DNA from: JAUASV01 sp047605685
Lineage (GTDB): Bacteria; Actinomycetota; Actinomycetes; Actinomycetales; Microbacteriaceae
Reading direction: 5' to 3'
Assembly: GCA_047605685.1 (NCBI GenBank)
Contig: JASGFF010000001.1
Span: 1-64,000 of the forward strand
Length of the DNA stretch: 64,000 nucleotides
Each line of letters starts with the position of its first letter. The first letter of the stretch is position 1. Positions 38,853-48,057 of this stretch are shown in pieces. A program made the translations under genes and the position numbers. The notes below the pieces were generated by a model that saw nothing but the letters and a program-made list of their open reading frames with translations, ran no database searches and had not been told where the DNA came from.

Positions 38853-40343
38853 TCACCGACGGGCGATCACGCGCTCTCCGTCGAGCGCCGCGGGATCGAG
38901 CACGCCCTCGCGCACCACGGAACGGCCGGCGACGAGCAGGTGCCGTACCCCGACGCTCGGGGCCGTGCTGAGCGTCGAGCCGCGCGGCCCGAACGCCGGG
39001 TCGAGCACGACCAGGTCGGCGTCCGCGCCCGCCCGCAGTCGGCCACGCCGCTCGAGCTCGGGGGCGACCTCGGCGAGGATCGAGGCCGGCAGCAGGCTCG
39101 CCTTGCGGAAGAACTCGACCGGCCCCGGGCCGGCCGGGCCGGTGAGCAGGCGCCACGCCCGCGCGTAGCACCCGCTCGAGCGCGGGTGCGCGCTCAGCCC
39201 CGGGGGCAACGGCCAGAGCTCGTCGGCGACCGGCAGACCGTCCGGTGGCTCGAACGGCATCGCGTCGCTGGCCAGGGCGACCTCGGGTGCGGCGAGGAGA
39301 TCGTGCAGCACGGCCGCCTCCTCGGGGATCGACTCGTCGAGGAACGCGACGGTGCACAGCCGCGACGGGTCCGCGGAGCGCAACCGGGCGAGTTCGGCGG
39401 CATCGGCGACCGGCTCGGCGCTGCCGAGCAGCGTGATCCGCTGCGGAGCCAGTCCCTGGCGGTGCAGGGCGGCCGGGTCGAGGAAGGCGGCGCCGATCTG
39501 CGTGCAGCCGAAGCCGAAGGGGTACGCCTCGGTGCTGATCCGCGCGCCGTCGGCGACCGCTCGACGCACCCGGGCGAGCACCGTCATGCCGTGGCGGTGG
39601 CTTGTGCTGTTCAGGTGGCACAGGTGGATGTGCGCCCCGGTGCCGAGTGCCGCCTCGACGAGCTCCTCGACCGCGTCGAGGAGGGTGGGCGGATGGTGCG
39701 GCTGCATCGACCGGGCGTGCACGAACAGCGGCACCCGCTGCTCGGCGGCCAGCGCCGCCACCGCGATCACCTCGTCGGTGCCGACCGCGGGCGCATAACC
39801 CAGGAGCATCCCGATGCCGAGGCCGCCCGCTCGCAGGTCCGCGCGCAGCAGCTCCACGATCCGGGCGATCTCGCCCGCGGTGGCGGGCCGCTGCCACCGC
39901 GGGCCGCGCTGTGCGGAGGAGAACATCTCCAGCGCGGTCGCGGCGCCCTCGGGATGCGCGGCGTCGCGCAGCGGCGCACCGTCGAGCACGTGCATCCGGG
40001 CCGCCACCCAGGAGCTGGAGAAGCCGAAGCGGATCGGCCGTCCGCGTGCCGCGTGACGCTCCCCGACGTCTGCGCTCGGCAGGGCGCCTTCTTCGAGCTC
40101 GAGCGCGCAGGTCACCCCGTCCAGCGCCTGCAGGCGCAGGCCGGCGAGCGACTGCGCGTGCGAGTGCAGGTCGATGAGGCCGGGCCCGACGACGCAGCCG
40201 CGCACGTCGATGCGCTCGGCCGCGGCCGGGATCGCACCGCCGATCGCGACGATGCGCCCGTCGTCGACGAGGACGTCGGTCTCGACGTCCAGGCCGGTCT
40301 CCGGATCGATCACCCGGCCGCCCAGCAGCGCGACGGCGGCCAT
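38853..40343 (-). CDS. N-acyl-D-amino-acid deacylase family amidohydrolase
   Basis: 496-residue metal-dependent amidohydrolase. Starts AAVALLGGRVIDPETGLDVE; the metal-binding HxH is in GPGLIDLHSHAQS (about 55-67). Later His residues are in HARSMQPHHP and HLCHLNSTSHRHG, and the conserved Asp is in VALASDAMPFEP. This is the D-aminoacylase/N-acyl-D-glutamate deacylase pattern. Its ATG overlaps the stop of the upstream D-threonine-aldolase-like gene (TGATG). Together with the divergent operon it points to D-amino-acid use. Dihydroorotase-like activity on another cyclic amide is the alternative. Confidence 0.85.
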   Translation of the reverse strand: MAAVALLGGRVIDPETGLDVETDVLVDDGRIVAIGGAIPAAAERIDVRGCVVGPGLIDLHSHAQSLAGLRLQALDGVTCALELEEGALPSADVGERHAARGRPIRFGFSSSWVAARMHVLDGAPLRDAAHPEGAATALEMFSSAQRGPRWQRPATAGEIARIVELLRADLRAGGLGIGMLLGYAPAVGTDEVIAVAALAAEQRVPLFVHARSMQPHHPPTLLDAVEELVEAALGTGAHIHLCHLNSTSHRHGMTVLARVRRAVADGARISTEAYPFGFGCTQIGAAFLDPAALHRQGLAPQRITLLGSAEPVADAAELARLRSADPSRLCTVAFLDESIPEEAAVLHDLLAAPEVALASDAMPFEPPDGLPVADELWPLPPGLSAHPRSSGCYARAWRLLTGPAGPGPVEFFRKASLLPASILAEVAPELERRGRLRAGADADLVVLDPAFGPRGSTLSTAPSVGVRHLLVAGRSVVREGVLDPAALDGERVIARR

Positions 40344-41578
40344 CAGAAATAGGTGCGCACGGCGTCGACGACACGGTAGTCGTCCGAGACCACCGGGATG
40401 AGCCGCCACCGGTCGAAGGCGGTGCACGGGTGCGAGACGCCGAAGCACAGCAGATCACCCACGGCGAGGTCGCTGTCCGCGGGGACATCGAGGTAGGCGT
40501 GCTGGTCGTTCAGGCCGCGCACGACGCCCCCGGCGGCACGGATGCTGCCGCGCCGGCGCACCCCGAGCAGCGTCGGCAGGCCGCTGTCGTAGGGTGCGTC
40601 GCGGCGCCCGAAGCCCACGATGGCGAGGGTCGGCTCCGGCCGGGACAGCACGCGCGCCCACAGCTCGAGCGCCGGCAGCAGCGCAGGCCGTCCGGCGCGG
40701 CCGTCGAGCGGAGTGCTGCGGGCGTACAGCCCGTGGTCGTGGGCGAGGTAGCAGCCGCTGCGCAGCAGCACGCGCACCCCCGCGTGACCGGCGAACCGGG
40801 CGGCGACCAGGTGGAAGTGGCTGCTGCCGCCGAAGGAGGCGATGGCCGGCCCGCGCGCGATGAGCGACTCGGCGAGCATCGTCTCGAGCACCGTGGCAGC
40901 GACATCCAGGTACTCGGCGATGCGCTCCCGCTGCTCGGCCAGCTCGGCGCCGGGCATGACGCCCTCAAAGCCCTCGACGCCGGCGAGCCGGAGGCCCGGC
41001 GTCGCGGCGACCCGGCGGGCGATCCGCAGCGCGTCCTCGGCGCTGCGGGTGCCCGCCCTGCCGCCCGGGTAGCCCAGCTCGACGAGAATGCCCAGGCGCC
41101 GCCCCGATCCCGCGAACGCCTCGCCAAGCAGCTCGAGACCGGCCGCCGAGTCGACGAGCGCGTAGGCCTCGACGCCGTCGTCGACCGCGCGGCGCAGCCA
41201 GCGCGCGTCGTGGGCGTCGCCCACCTCGTTGGCGAGCACGATCCGCGTGGCGCCGTGCCGGATGAACAGGCGCGCCTGCGATACGGTCGCCACGGTGACC
41301 GCCCACGCGCCCGCGGCGCGCTGCCGCGCCCACAGCTGCGGGCTCATGTGGGTCTTGCCGTGTGGCGCGAGGTCGACGCCGGTGCGCCGGCAGTAGTCGG
41401 CCATCGTGGCGAGGTTGTGCTCGACGGCGGAGTCGCGCAGCACGAGCAGCGGCATGGAGAAGTCGCCGTCGAGCGCGCGCCAGCCCTGGCCGCCCACGGT
41501 GCCCACCGTCACGCCGGCGACGGCCGGGAAACCCTTGTCGCCCTCGTCGACGGGCTCGTTCAGCACGATTGCAGGCAT
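40343..41578 (-). CDS. D-threonine aldolase / D-serine dehydratase-like PLP enzyme
   Basis: 411 residues, fold-type III (alanine-racemase-like) PLP enzyme. Schiff-base lysine in LAPHGKTHMSPQLWARQ (about residue 74). The C-terminal metal site has the His-x-Cys pattern in FGVSHPCTAFDRW. The family (DSD1-like, D-threonine aldolase) acts only on D-hydroxy amino acids. First gene of a two-gene minus-strand operon, 247 nt from the divergent D-aminopeptidase gene. It could turn D-Ser/D-Thr into pyruvate or glycine plus aldehyde. Confidence 0.87.
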   Translation of the reverse strand: MPAIVLNEPVDEGDKGFPAVAGVTVGTVGGQGWRALDGDFSMPLLVLRDSAVEHNLATMADYCRRTGVDLAPHGKTHMSPQLWARQRAAGAWAVTVATVSQARLFIRHGATRIVLANEVGDAHDARWLRRAVDDGVEAYALVDSAAGLELLGEAFAGSGRRLGILVELGYPGGRAGTRSAEDALRIARRVAATPGLRLAGVEGFEGVMPGAELAEQRERIAEYLDVAATVLETMLAESLIARGPAIASFGGSSHFHLVAARFAGHAGVRVLLRSGCYLAHDHGLYARSTPLDGRAGRPALLPALELWARVLSRPEPTLAIVGFGRRDAPYDSGLPTLLGVRRRGSIRAAGGVVRGLNDQHAYLDVPADSDLAVGDLLCFGVSHPCTAFDRWRLIPVVSDDYRVVDAVRTYF

Positions 41579-41825
41579 GGCCGCACTCCCTGGATGTTGA
41601 CGTCGGCATCTGAGCGTGGGCGGATTCGTGGCGCGCGACGACCCCGCTCGACCCCGGCCAGGTTACGAGCGCCGAGGGCCGCGCGGGCTGGTCCGATCCG
41701 ACGACGATCGTGACCGGGCTTCGTGCGCTCGGACGAACCCGCGACGGCGCGAAGCCCCGCAGACTGGCTTGACAGGCGTCGGCCGCCAGCAACCGCCCTC
41801 GCCCTCAACCGCCCGAGGAGCAGTC
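41579..41825. promoter_or_regulatory. Divergent control region of the D-amino-acid locus
   Basis: 247 nt without a gene between the D-threonine-aldolase-like gene and the D-aminopeptidase gene. TTGACA at about 41769 on the plus strand is a possible -35 for the rightward operon. GAGGAG precedes ATG-41826. No clear palindrome for the PucR regulator was found. Confidence 0.4.
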
Positions 41826-42671
41826 ATGCGCGTCTACATCTCCATCGACATGGAAGGCGTCGCCGGCGTCGCGACGCTCGATCAGGTGGGTCGGGGCGGT
41901 CACGGCTATCCGCGGGCGCAGGAGCTGATGACGGCCGAGGCGAACGCGGCGATCGCCGGGGCCTTCGACGGCGGCGCAGACTCGGTCGTCGTCAACGACA
42001 GCCACGGCACGATGGACAACCTCATCCACGAGCAGCTCGACCCGCGCGCCCGGCTGGTGTTCGGCTCGCCGAAGGCCGAGTGCATGGCCGAGGGACTCTC
42101 CGCCGACATGGATGCGGCGCTGTTCATCGGCTACCACGCGCCGGCCGGTGTGCGCGGGGTGCTCGCGCACACGTTCTCGGCCCACTTCACCGAGGTCCGC
42201 ATCAACGGCGAGCGGGCGTCGGAGACGAGCGTCAACGCGCTGCTCGCGGCCGCGCACGGCGTGCCGGTGGCGATGGTCAGCGGCGACGACGTCATCTGCG
42301 GCATCGCCGCCGAGCTGCTCGAGGACGTGGTCACCGTGCCGGTGAAGGTCGCGCACGGCTGGTCGGCGGCCGACTCGCTGCCGCCGGGCGCCGCCCGCGA
42401 GGCCATCGCCGCCGGCGCCCGGGAGGCGGTGCGGCGCGCCGCCGGACTGCGAGCGCTGCACCTGCCGACGGCGCTCGAGATCGAGATCGACATGCCCAAC
42501 CAGATCGCCGCCGAGCTCGCCGCGATGATGCCGGGTGTCACGCGACGCGACGACAGGACCGTCGTCGCCGCGGTGGCCGATCCCGCGACCGCGATCGGGG
42601 TCATCACGGTCGGCTACGAGCTCGCCAACGCCTCGCTGCAGAAGCTCGCCGTGCTCCTGAACCGCCGCTGA
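41826..42671 (+). CDS. M55 D-aminopeptidase (DppA-like)
   Basis: 281-residue Zn peptidase. The metal and catalytic residues match the numbering of Bacillus subtilis DppA: Asp8 and Glu10 (DMEGVAGV), His60 (NDSHG), His104 (GYHAPAG), His115 (LAHTF) and Glu133 (SETSVNALL). The family forms self-compartmentalised decamers that release N-terminal D-Ala and similar residues. It leads the rightward operon and is followed by a peptide importer, as in B. subtilis dpp. No signal peptide, so it acts on imported peptides. Confidence 0.95.
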   Translation: MRVYISIDMEGVAGVATLDQVGRGGHGYPRAQELMTAEANAAIAGAFDGGADSVVVNDSHGTMDNLIHEQLDPRARLVFGSPKAECMAEGLSADMDAALFIGYHAPAGVRGVLAHTFSAHFTEVRINGERASETSVNALLAAAHGVPVAMVSGDDVICGIAAELLEDVVTVPVKVAHGWSAADSLPPGAAREAIAAGAREAVRRAAGLRALHLPTALEIEIDMPNQIAAELAAMMPGVTRRDDRTVVAAVADPATAIGVITVGYELANASLQKLAVLLNRR

Positions 42672-42840
42672 CCGGCGGCGGCGATCGGTGCGGCGCACAG
42701 TGCGGACGCGCAGACCTTGGCCGATCACACCAACACCGGCCGGCGGCAGCCCCGTTGACTGACCAGGGTCGGGCCACACCGGACCCGGCCTGTTCCGCCC
42801 GTCCCCAGCACCGCCACACCCACGAGTGAGGACCCCCACT

Positions 42841-44373
42841 ATGCATCGCACCAGGATCGCCGCGGCCGCCGCGGCGCTCGGCATGGTCGTCGCGGTCGTC
42901 TCCGGCTGCGCCGGCACGACCTCGAGCGACACCGCCACGGCCCGCACCACCCTCGTCGTCGCGCGAGCCGCCGACGTCACCACCCTGAACGCCGACTCCG
43001 TCTCGAGCAGCCAGGAGGGCTGGGAGACGCTCGAGCTCATCGCCGACCCGCTGTTCACCATCGACGCCGACGGCACGATCGAGCCCCGGGTCGCCGAGTC
43101 GTACAGCTTCGACACGACGAACACCGTGCTCACGATCACGCTGCGCAGCGACGCGGTGTTCTCCAACGGCGACCCCGTGACGAGCGCAGACGTGGCCTTT
43201 ACGATCGAGAACGCGCAGAAGGGCGAGCTGCAGGGCGCGCTCTACGCCGACATCCAGGCGATCACGACCCCGGACGACCAGACGGTCGTCATCCAGTACT
43301 CGGAGGCATCGTCGGCCGCCGTGACCAACCTGGCCAGTTACGCGGTGTCGATCATCCCGGCCGACTTCGCCGGCGAGGACGAGGACGCCTTCTGGCAGGA
43401 CCCGATCACCGTCGGCGCCTGGACGATCGCAAGCTGGGACCAGGGCAGCCAGCTCACCCTCGAGCGCAACGACTCCTACTACGGCACCAAGCCCACGCTG
43501 CAGGAGATCCAGTTCACCACGGTGCCCGACGAGAACACCCGGCTGCTGCAACTGCAGAACGGCACCGTCGACCTCGCCGACGGCATCACCTCCGCCTCGG
43601 TGGACCAGATCGCCTCGGATGGCTCGCTGCAGACCGTCGAGCTGCCCGCAGCGCAGGACATCTTCTTCACGGTGAACACGACATCCGGTCCGATGTCCGA
43701 CGAGCACGCCCGCCGCGCCGTCTCGCTGGCCATCGACCGCTCGAGCATCGTCGCGGGCGCCCTCGGCGGGCACGGCAGCGTCGGCGGATCGTTCGTGGTA
43801 TCGACGGCCGTCGGCGGCTACTCCCCCGAGTTCGGCTCCGAGTACGACGCCGACGAGGCGAGCGCCGAGCTCGCCGAGAGCGCCTACCCGGACGGCTTCG
43901 ACCTCGACCTGATGTACAGCAGCTCCATCTCGGGAGCGGATGCCGCGATGCAGATCGTCCAGCAAGACCTCGCCGCGGTCGGCATCACCGCGACGCTGTC
44001 GGCACTCGACGACGACGCGATCTCCGCGAAGATGGACTCCGGTGACTGGGACACCTACCTGGCGAACATCATCGCGGACACCGATGCCGGCGCCGTGCTG
44101 CAGTACTACAGCGCGACGAACGGGTTCTACTGCGGCGACACCTCGATGATCGCCACGGTCGAGGGCTATTACGAGCAGGCGAACGCCGACTTCGACGGCC
44201 AGGATGCCCGCAATGCGATCTTCGCCCAGGCGCTGGAGGCCATCGCGGACAGCGCCGTGCAGATCGCCCTGTACGACACGGTGCGCATCTGGGGTGCCTC
44301 GGCCGAGGTGCAGGATCTGACCGCGCTGAACACCACCGGCGCGATCGACTTCTCCACGGTCACGATCGACTGA
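42841..44373 (+). CDS. Dpp/Opp-type peptide-binding lipoprotein
   Basis: 510-residue receptor of the SBP family 5. Signal peptide with lipobox VVSGC (Cys about residue 22), then LVVARAADVTTLNADS and the family phrases YSFDTTNTVLTITLRSDAVFSNGDPVTSADVAF (split) and RAVSLAIDRSSIVAGAL. A 169-nt gap precedes it, with GTGAGGACCCCC near the ATG. It supplies the ABC permeases that follow; specificity for D-residue peptides is inferred from context. Confidence 0.93.
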   Translation: MHRTRIAAAAAALGMVVAVVSGCAGTTSSDTATARTTLVVARAADVTTLNADSVSSSQEGWETLELIADPLFTIDADGTIEPRVAESYSFDTTNTVLTITLRSDAVFSNGDPVTSADVAFTIENAQKGELQGALYADIQAITTPDDQTVVIQYSEASSAAVTNLASYAVSIIPADFAGEDEDAFWQDPITVGAWTIASWDQGSQLTLERNDSYYGTKPTLQEIQFTTVPDENTRLLQLQNGTVDLADGITSASVDQIASDGSLQTVELPAAQDIFFTVNTTSGPMSDEHARRAVSLAIDRSSIVAGALGGHGSVGGSFVVSTAVGGYSPEFGSEYDADEASAELAESAYPDGFDLDLMYSSSISGADAAMQIVQQDLAAVGITATLSALDDDAISAKMDSGDWDTYLANIIADTDAGAVLQYYSATNGFYCGDTSMIATVEGYYEQANADFDGQDARNAIFAQALEAIADSAVQIALYDTVRIWGASAEVQDLTALNTTGAIDFSTVTID

Positions 44374-44445
44374 ACGCACGGCACGGGGCGGGCGGATGAT
44401 CCGCCCGCCCCGACGACCACCACATCCGCAATCGAGGGGAATCGC

Positions 44446-45387
44446 ATGGCACGGCTGCGCTACGTCGCACGACGCATGCTGTTCGCGGCGGTCACCCTGG
44501 TGGGTCTGAGCATCCTGCTGTTCCTCGTCCTGCAGCTGATGCCTGGCAGCGTCGCCCGGTCGATGCTCGGGATCACCGCGACCCCGGCACAGATCGCGGC
44601 CGTCGACGCCCGGTACGGCTTCGACCAGCCCATTCCGGTGCAGTACCTGCGCTGGGCCGGCAATCTGCTGCACGGCGACCTCGGCCAGTCGCTGGTCTAC
44701 CAGAAGCCGGTGCTCAGCGTCATCGCGGCCGCACTGCCGGTCACTCTCGAGCTGGCGGTCTACACTGTGCTGCTCAGCGCCGTCGTCACCGTGGCCCTGG
44801 CGAGCCTCGCGGCGCTGCGGCGCGACGGGGCGATCGACCACCTGGTGCGGGCGATCCCGCTGCTCGGGATCGGGATGCCGTCGTTCTGGGTGGGCGCGAT
44901 GATGCTTTACCTGTTCGCTGTGGTGCTGCGGCTGTTCCCGATCGGCGGCTACCAGGCCAACCCGGTCGGCGTGCTGCGCTCACTGTTCCTGCCGGCGCTC
45001 ACACTCACCGTCGCCGTCACCGCGATCCTGGTTCGCAGCCTGCGGCTGGCGATCATCGAGGTGCTCGACTCCGACTACGTGCTGCGCGCCCGGGCCGGCG
45101 GCGTGCGCGGGCATCGCCTGCTGCTCGGACACGTGCTGCCGGCCGCCGCCATCCCGACCCTCACGGTGCTCGGCCTGGTGTTCGGCACGCTGCTGGGCGG
45201 CACGCTCGTGGTCGAGCAGGTGTTCGCGCTGCCGGGGATCGGCAGCCTCATGGTGACCGCCTTCAACCACCACGATGTCTTCCTGGTGATGGGGATCGCG
45301 ATGATCACCGCGGCGCTCGTGCTCGCCGTGAACGTCGTGATCGACCTGCTCTACTCGCTCCTGGACCCGAGGGTGGTGCTGCGATGA
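44446..45387 (+). CDS. Peptide ABC transporter permease DppB-like
   Basis: 313-residue membrane subunit with six segments. Starts RLRYVARRMLFAAVTLVGLS, has GDLGQSLVYQKPV and the EAA loop YVLRARAGGVRGHRLLLGHVLP, and ends VIDLLYSLLDPRVVLR, all typical of DppB/OppB. GAGGGGA precedes ATG. Overlaps the next gene by 4 nt. Confidence 0.95.
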   Translation: MARLRYVARRMLFAAVTLVGLSILLFLVLQLMPGSVARSMLGITATPAQIAAVDARYGFDQPIPVQYLRWAGNLLHGDLGQSLVYQKPVLSVIAAALPVTLELAVYTVLLSAVVTVALASLAALRRDGAIDHLVRAIPLLGIGMPSFWVGAMMLYLFAVVLRLFPIGGYQANPVGVLRSLFLPALTLTVAVTAILVRSLRLAIIEVLDSDYVLRARAGGVRGHRLLLGHVLPAAAIPTLTVLGLVFGTLLGGTLVVEQVFALPGIGSLMVTAFNHHDVFLVMGIAMITAALVLAVNVVIDLLYSLLDPRVVLR

Positions 45388-46208
45388 CCCGCCCCCGTAT
45401 GCCCCGTATGCGCCGCGGCACTGGATTAGCCGTCGGCCTCGTCATCGTCGCCGTCTTCCTCGTCGCAGCCGGCGCCGCACCGCTGCTGGCGCCGAGCGAC
45501 CCGCTCGCCCAGGACATCCCGAACGCGCTGCAGCCGCCCGGCGCCGCGCACTGGCTGGGCACGGACGACCTGGGCCGCGACGTGCTGAGCCGGCTGCTGT
45601 ACGGGGCCCGGCTCGACCTGCTCATCGGCTTGGGCGCCGCCGCTGCGGCGCTTCTCGTCGGCGGCGCGATCGGGCTGCTCTCCGGCTCCCTGCGCGGCCC
45701 CGCCGACGTGGCACTGACCCGGGTGATGGACGTGTTCCAGGTGACCCCCGGCATCGTGCTCGTGGTGATGCTGCTCGTGGTGCTCGGCTCCTCGACGGGC
45801 GGCATGATCCTCGCGCTGCTCGCGGCGTCCTGGGTGGCGTACGCGCGGCTCGTGCGCGCCGGAGCGCTGCGCGAGAGCCAGCGGGACTACGTGCTCGCGG
45901 CGCGGCTCGCCGGCCTCGGGCATGCGCGGATCCTCATCCGGCACGTGCTCCCCAACGTCTGGCTGCAGGCCGTCGTGTACGCCACGAGCGACGCGGTGCT
46001 CGCGATCGGCACGGTGGCCTCGCTCGGCTACCTGGGCATCGGCATCGCCGCGCCGACGCCGGAGTGGGGTGCCATGATCGCCGCCGGCCAGCCCTACCTG
46101 CAGCGAGCCCCGTGGCTGGTGCTCGTCCCCGGGCTGACGCTGACGCTGCTCGGCCTCGGTCTCGCGCTCGTCTCCGACGGGATCACCGCACGAAGGAGCC
46201 GCGCATGA
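45384..46208 (+). CDS. Peptide ABC transporter permease DppC-like
   Basis: 274 residues. GTDDLGRDVLSRLLYGARLDL is the OppC/DppC signature; the EAA loop is LAARLAGLGHARILIRHVLPN. Six membrane segments. ATGA overlaps on both sides show coupled translation with the other subunits. Confidence 0.95.
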   Translation: MTRPRMPRMRRGTGLAVGLVIVAVFLVAAGAAPLLAPSDPLAQDIPNALQPPGAAHWLGTDDLGRDVLSRLLYGARLDLLIGLGAAAAALLVGGAIGLLSGSLRGPADVALTRVMDVFQVTPGIVLVVMLLVVLGSSTGGMILALLAASWVAYARLVRAGALRESQRDYVLAARLAGLGHARILIRHVLPNVWLQAVVYATSDAVLAIGTVASLGYLGIGIAAPTPEWGAMIAAGQPYLQRAPWLVLVPGLTLTLLGLGLALVSDGITARRSRA

Positions 46209-47281
46209 CGTCCCTGCTCGAGGTCGAGGACCTCACGGTCACCGTGCACACGGACGCCGGCGACATCGTCGCGGTGGAACGGGCATCTCTCTCGCTGCTC
46301 GGCGGCGAGCGCGTCGGGATCGTGGGCGAGTCCGGCTCCGGCAAGAGCATGGTGCTGCGGGCGCTCCTCGGACTGCTGCCGCCGCACGCCGAGATGACCG
46401 GGAGCATCCGCTGGCAGGGTGAGGAGCTCGTCGGCTCGCCGCCGGGGCGGCTCGCCGCGCTGCGCGGCCAGCACATCGGCTTCATCCCCCAGGACCCGAT
46501 GACCGCGCTCAACCCGGTGCGGCGGATCGGCGCACAGCTCGCCGAGGGGCCCCGCATCCACCGGCGGATGAGCCGGCACGCCGCCGGCGCGCTCGTGCCG
46601 GAACTGCTCGAGCAGGTGGGCCTGCCGGATGTGGACCGCATCGCCCGCAGCTACCCCCACCAGCTCTCCGGCGGACAGCGCCAGCGGGTGCTCACCGCGA
46701 TGGCGCTCTCCGGTGATCCGGCGCTGCTGCTGTGCGACGAACCCACCACGGCGCTCGACGTCACCGTGCAGGCGCAGGTGCTCGACCTCATCCGCAGCCG
46801 GGCGGATGCCGCCCAGACCGCGGTGGCGTTCGTCAGCCACGACCTCGCCGTGGTCTCGCAGCTGTGCAGCGCCGTCTACGTGATGTACGCCGGCCAGGTG
46901 GTGGAGCGCGGCCCGCTCGCCGCGGTCTTCGACGATCCCCGGCACGCCTACACGGCGGCACTGCTGGCGGCGCTCCCCACCGCGGGGTCGAAGCGCGCCC
47001 GACTCGCCTCGATCCCGGGCGAGCTGCCGGACCGGGTGCACCGGCCGGAGGGCTGCCGCATCCACCGGCGCTGCACGGTGGCCGGCGAGACCTGCCCCGA
47101 CGAGCCGTACCGGCTCCGGGCCGTGGCGGGTGACCGGCTGGCCGACCGGCCGCCCGCCCGCATCGGCACCGTGCCGGAGCGGGGCAGCTCCTGCTACTAC
47201 GACCGCGGGCTGCCGGTCGCCCCGGTCTCGGACCGCCCGGCCGTCAGCAGCCCCACCGTCAGCGGCGGAGCGGGCCGATGA
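46205..47281 (+). CDS. Peptide ABC transporter ATPase DppD-like
   Basis: 358 residues. Walker A GESGSGKS (about 40-47), Q-loop FIPQDPMTALNP, signature LSGGQRQRVLTAMAL and Walker B LLLCDEPTTALD. The C-terminal oligopeptide domain has a Cys-rich [4Fe-4S]-type set: GCRIHRRCTVAGETC plus a later Cys (SCYYD). The long Arg/Pro-rich end is variable. Confidence 0.95.
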   Translation: MTSLLEVEDLTVTVHTDAGDIVAVERASLSLLGGERVGIVGESGSGKSMVLRALLGLLPPHAEMTGSIRWQGEELVGSPPGRLAALRGQHIGFIPQDPMTALNPVRRIGAQLAEGPRIHRRMSRHAAGALVPELLEQVGLPDVDRIARSYPHQLSGGQRQRVLTAMALSGDPALLLCDEPTTALDVTVQAQVLDLIRSRADAAQTAVAFVSHDLAVVSQLCSAVYVMYAGQVVERGPLAAVFDDPRHAYTAALLAALPTAGSKRARLASIPGELPDRVHRPEGCRIHRRCTVAGETCPDEPYRLRAVAGDRLADRPPARIGTVPERGSSCYYDRGLPVAPVSDRPAVSSPTVSGGAGR

Positions 47282-48057
47282 GCACGCTGCTGGAGGTACG
47301 GGATGTCACGGTGCGCTTCCACCGCGGCCGCACGCGGGTGACCGCCGTCGACGCCGTCGACCTCGAGCTGCGACGGGGCGAGATCCTCGGCCTCGTCGGC
47401 GAGTCCGGCTGCGGCAAGTCCACGCTCGCACGGGCCATCGCGGGGGCGCAGCCGGTCGATGCCGGCACGATCCGACTGGACGGCGAGCCGCTCGGCGGCC
47501 GTCGCAGCCCCCGACAGCGCCGCGCGGTGCAGATGGTGTTCCAGGATCCGTACGCGGCGCTGAACCCGGCGCTGCGGATCGGCCCGATGCTCGTGGAACT
47601 GCTCCGCGTGCACCGGCTCGCACCGCGCGGTCGGGAGCAGCACCGCGCCGCCGAGCTGCTCGCCGCCGTCGGCATCGGGCCGGCGTACCTCACCGCCTGG
47701 CCGCACTCCCTCTCGGGCGGACAACGGCAGCGGATCAACATCGCCCGCGCCCTCGCCCTCGAACCGGAGCTGCTCATCGCCGACGAGGCGGTCTCCGCCC
47801 TGGACGCCTCCGTGCAGGCCAGCGTGGTGAACCTGCTGCTGGAGCTGCGCGAGCGACTGGGGCTGAGCATCCTGTTCATCAGTCACAACCTCGCCGTGGT
47901 GCGGCAGATCGCGGACCGCATCGCGGTGATGCACGCCGGACGCATCGTCGAGACCGGTGAGGCCGACCTCGTGTTCGCCGAGCCCGGGCACGCATACACC
48001 CGTGAGCTGCTCGCCGCGATTCCGCGGCTGCGCACCGATCGAGAGGAGCACCGATGA
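47278..48057 (+). CDS. Peptide ABC transporter ATPase DppF-like
   Basis: 259 residues. Walker A GESGCGKS (about 40-47), FQDPYAALNPALRIGPM, signature LSGGQRQRINIARAL and Walker B LLIADEAVSALD. Slightly shorter than OppF because the C-terminal oligopeptide tail is reduced. Overlaps its neighbours by 4 nt on each side. Confidence 0.95.
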   Translation: MSTLLEVRDVTVRFHRGRTRVTAVDAVDLELRRGEILGLVGESGCGKSTLARAIAGAQPVDAGTIRLDGEPLGGRRSPRQRRAVQMVFQDPYAALNPALRIGPMLVELLRVHRLAPRGREQHRAAELLAAVGIGPAYLTAWPHSLSGGQRQRINIARALALEPELLIADEAVSALDASVQASVVNLLLELRERLGLSILFISHNLAVVRQIADRIAVMHAGRIVETGEADLVFAEPGHAYTRELLAAIPRLRTDREEHR

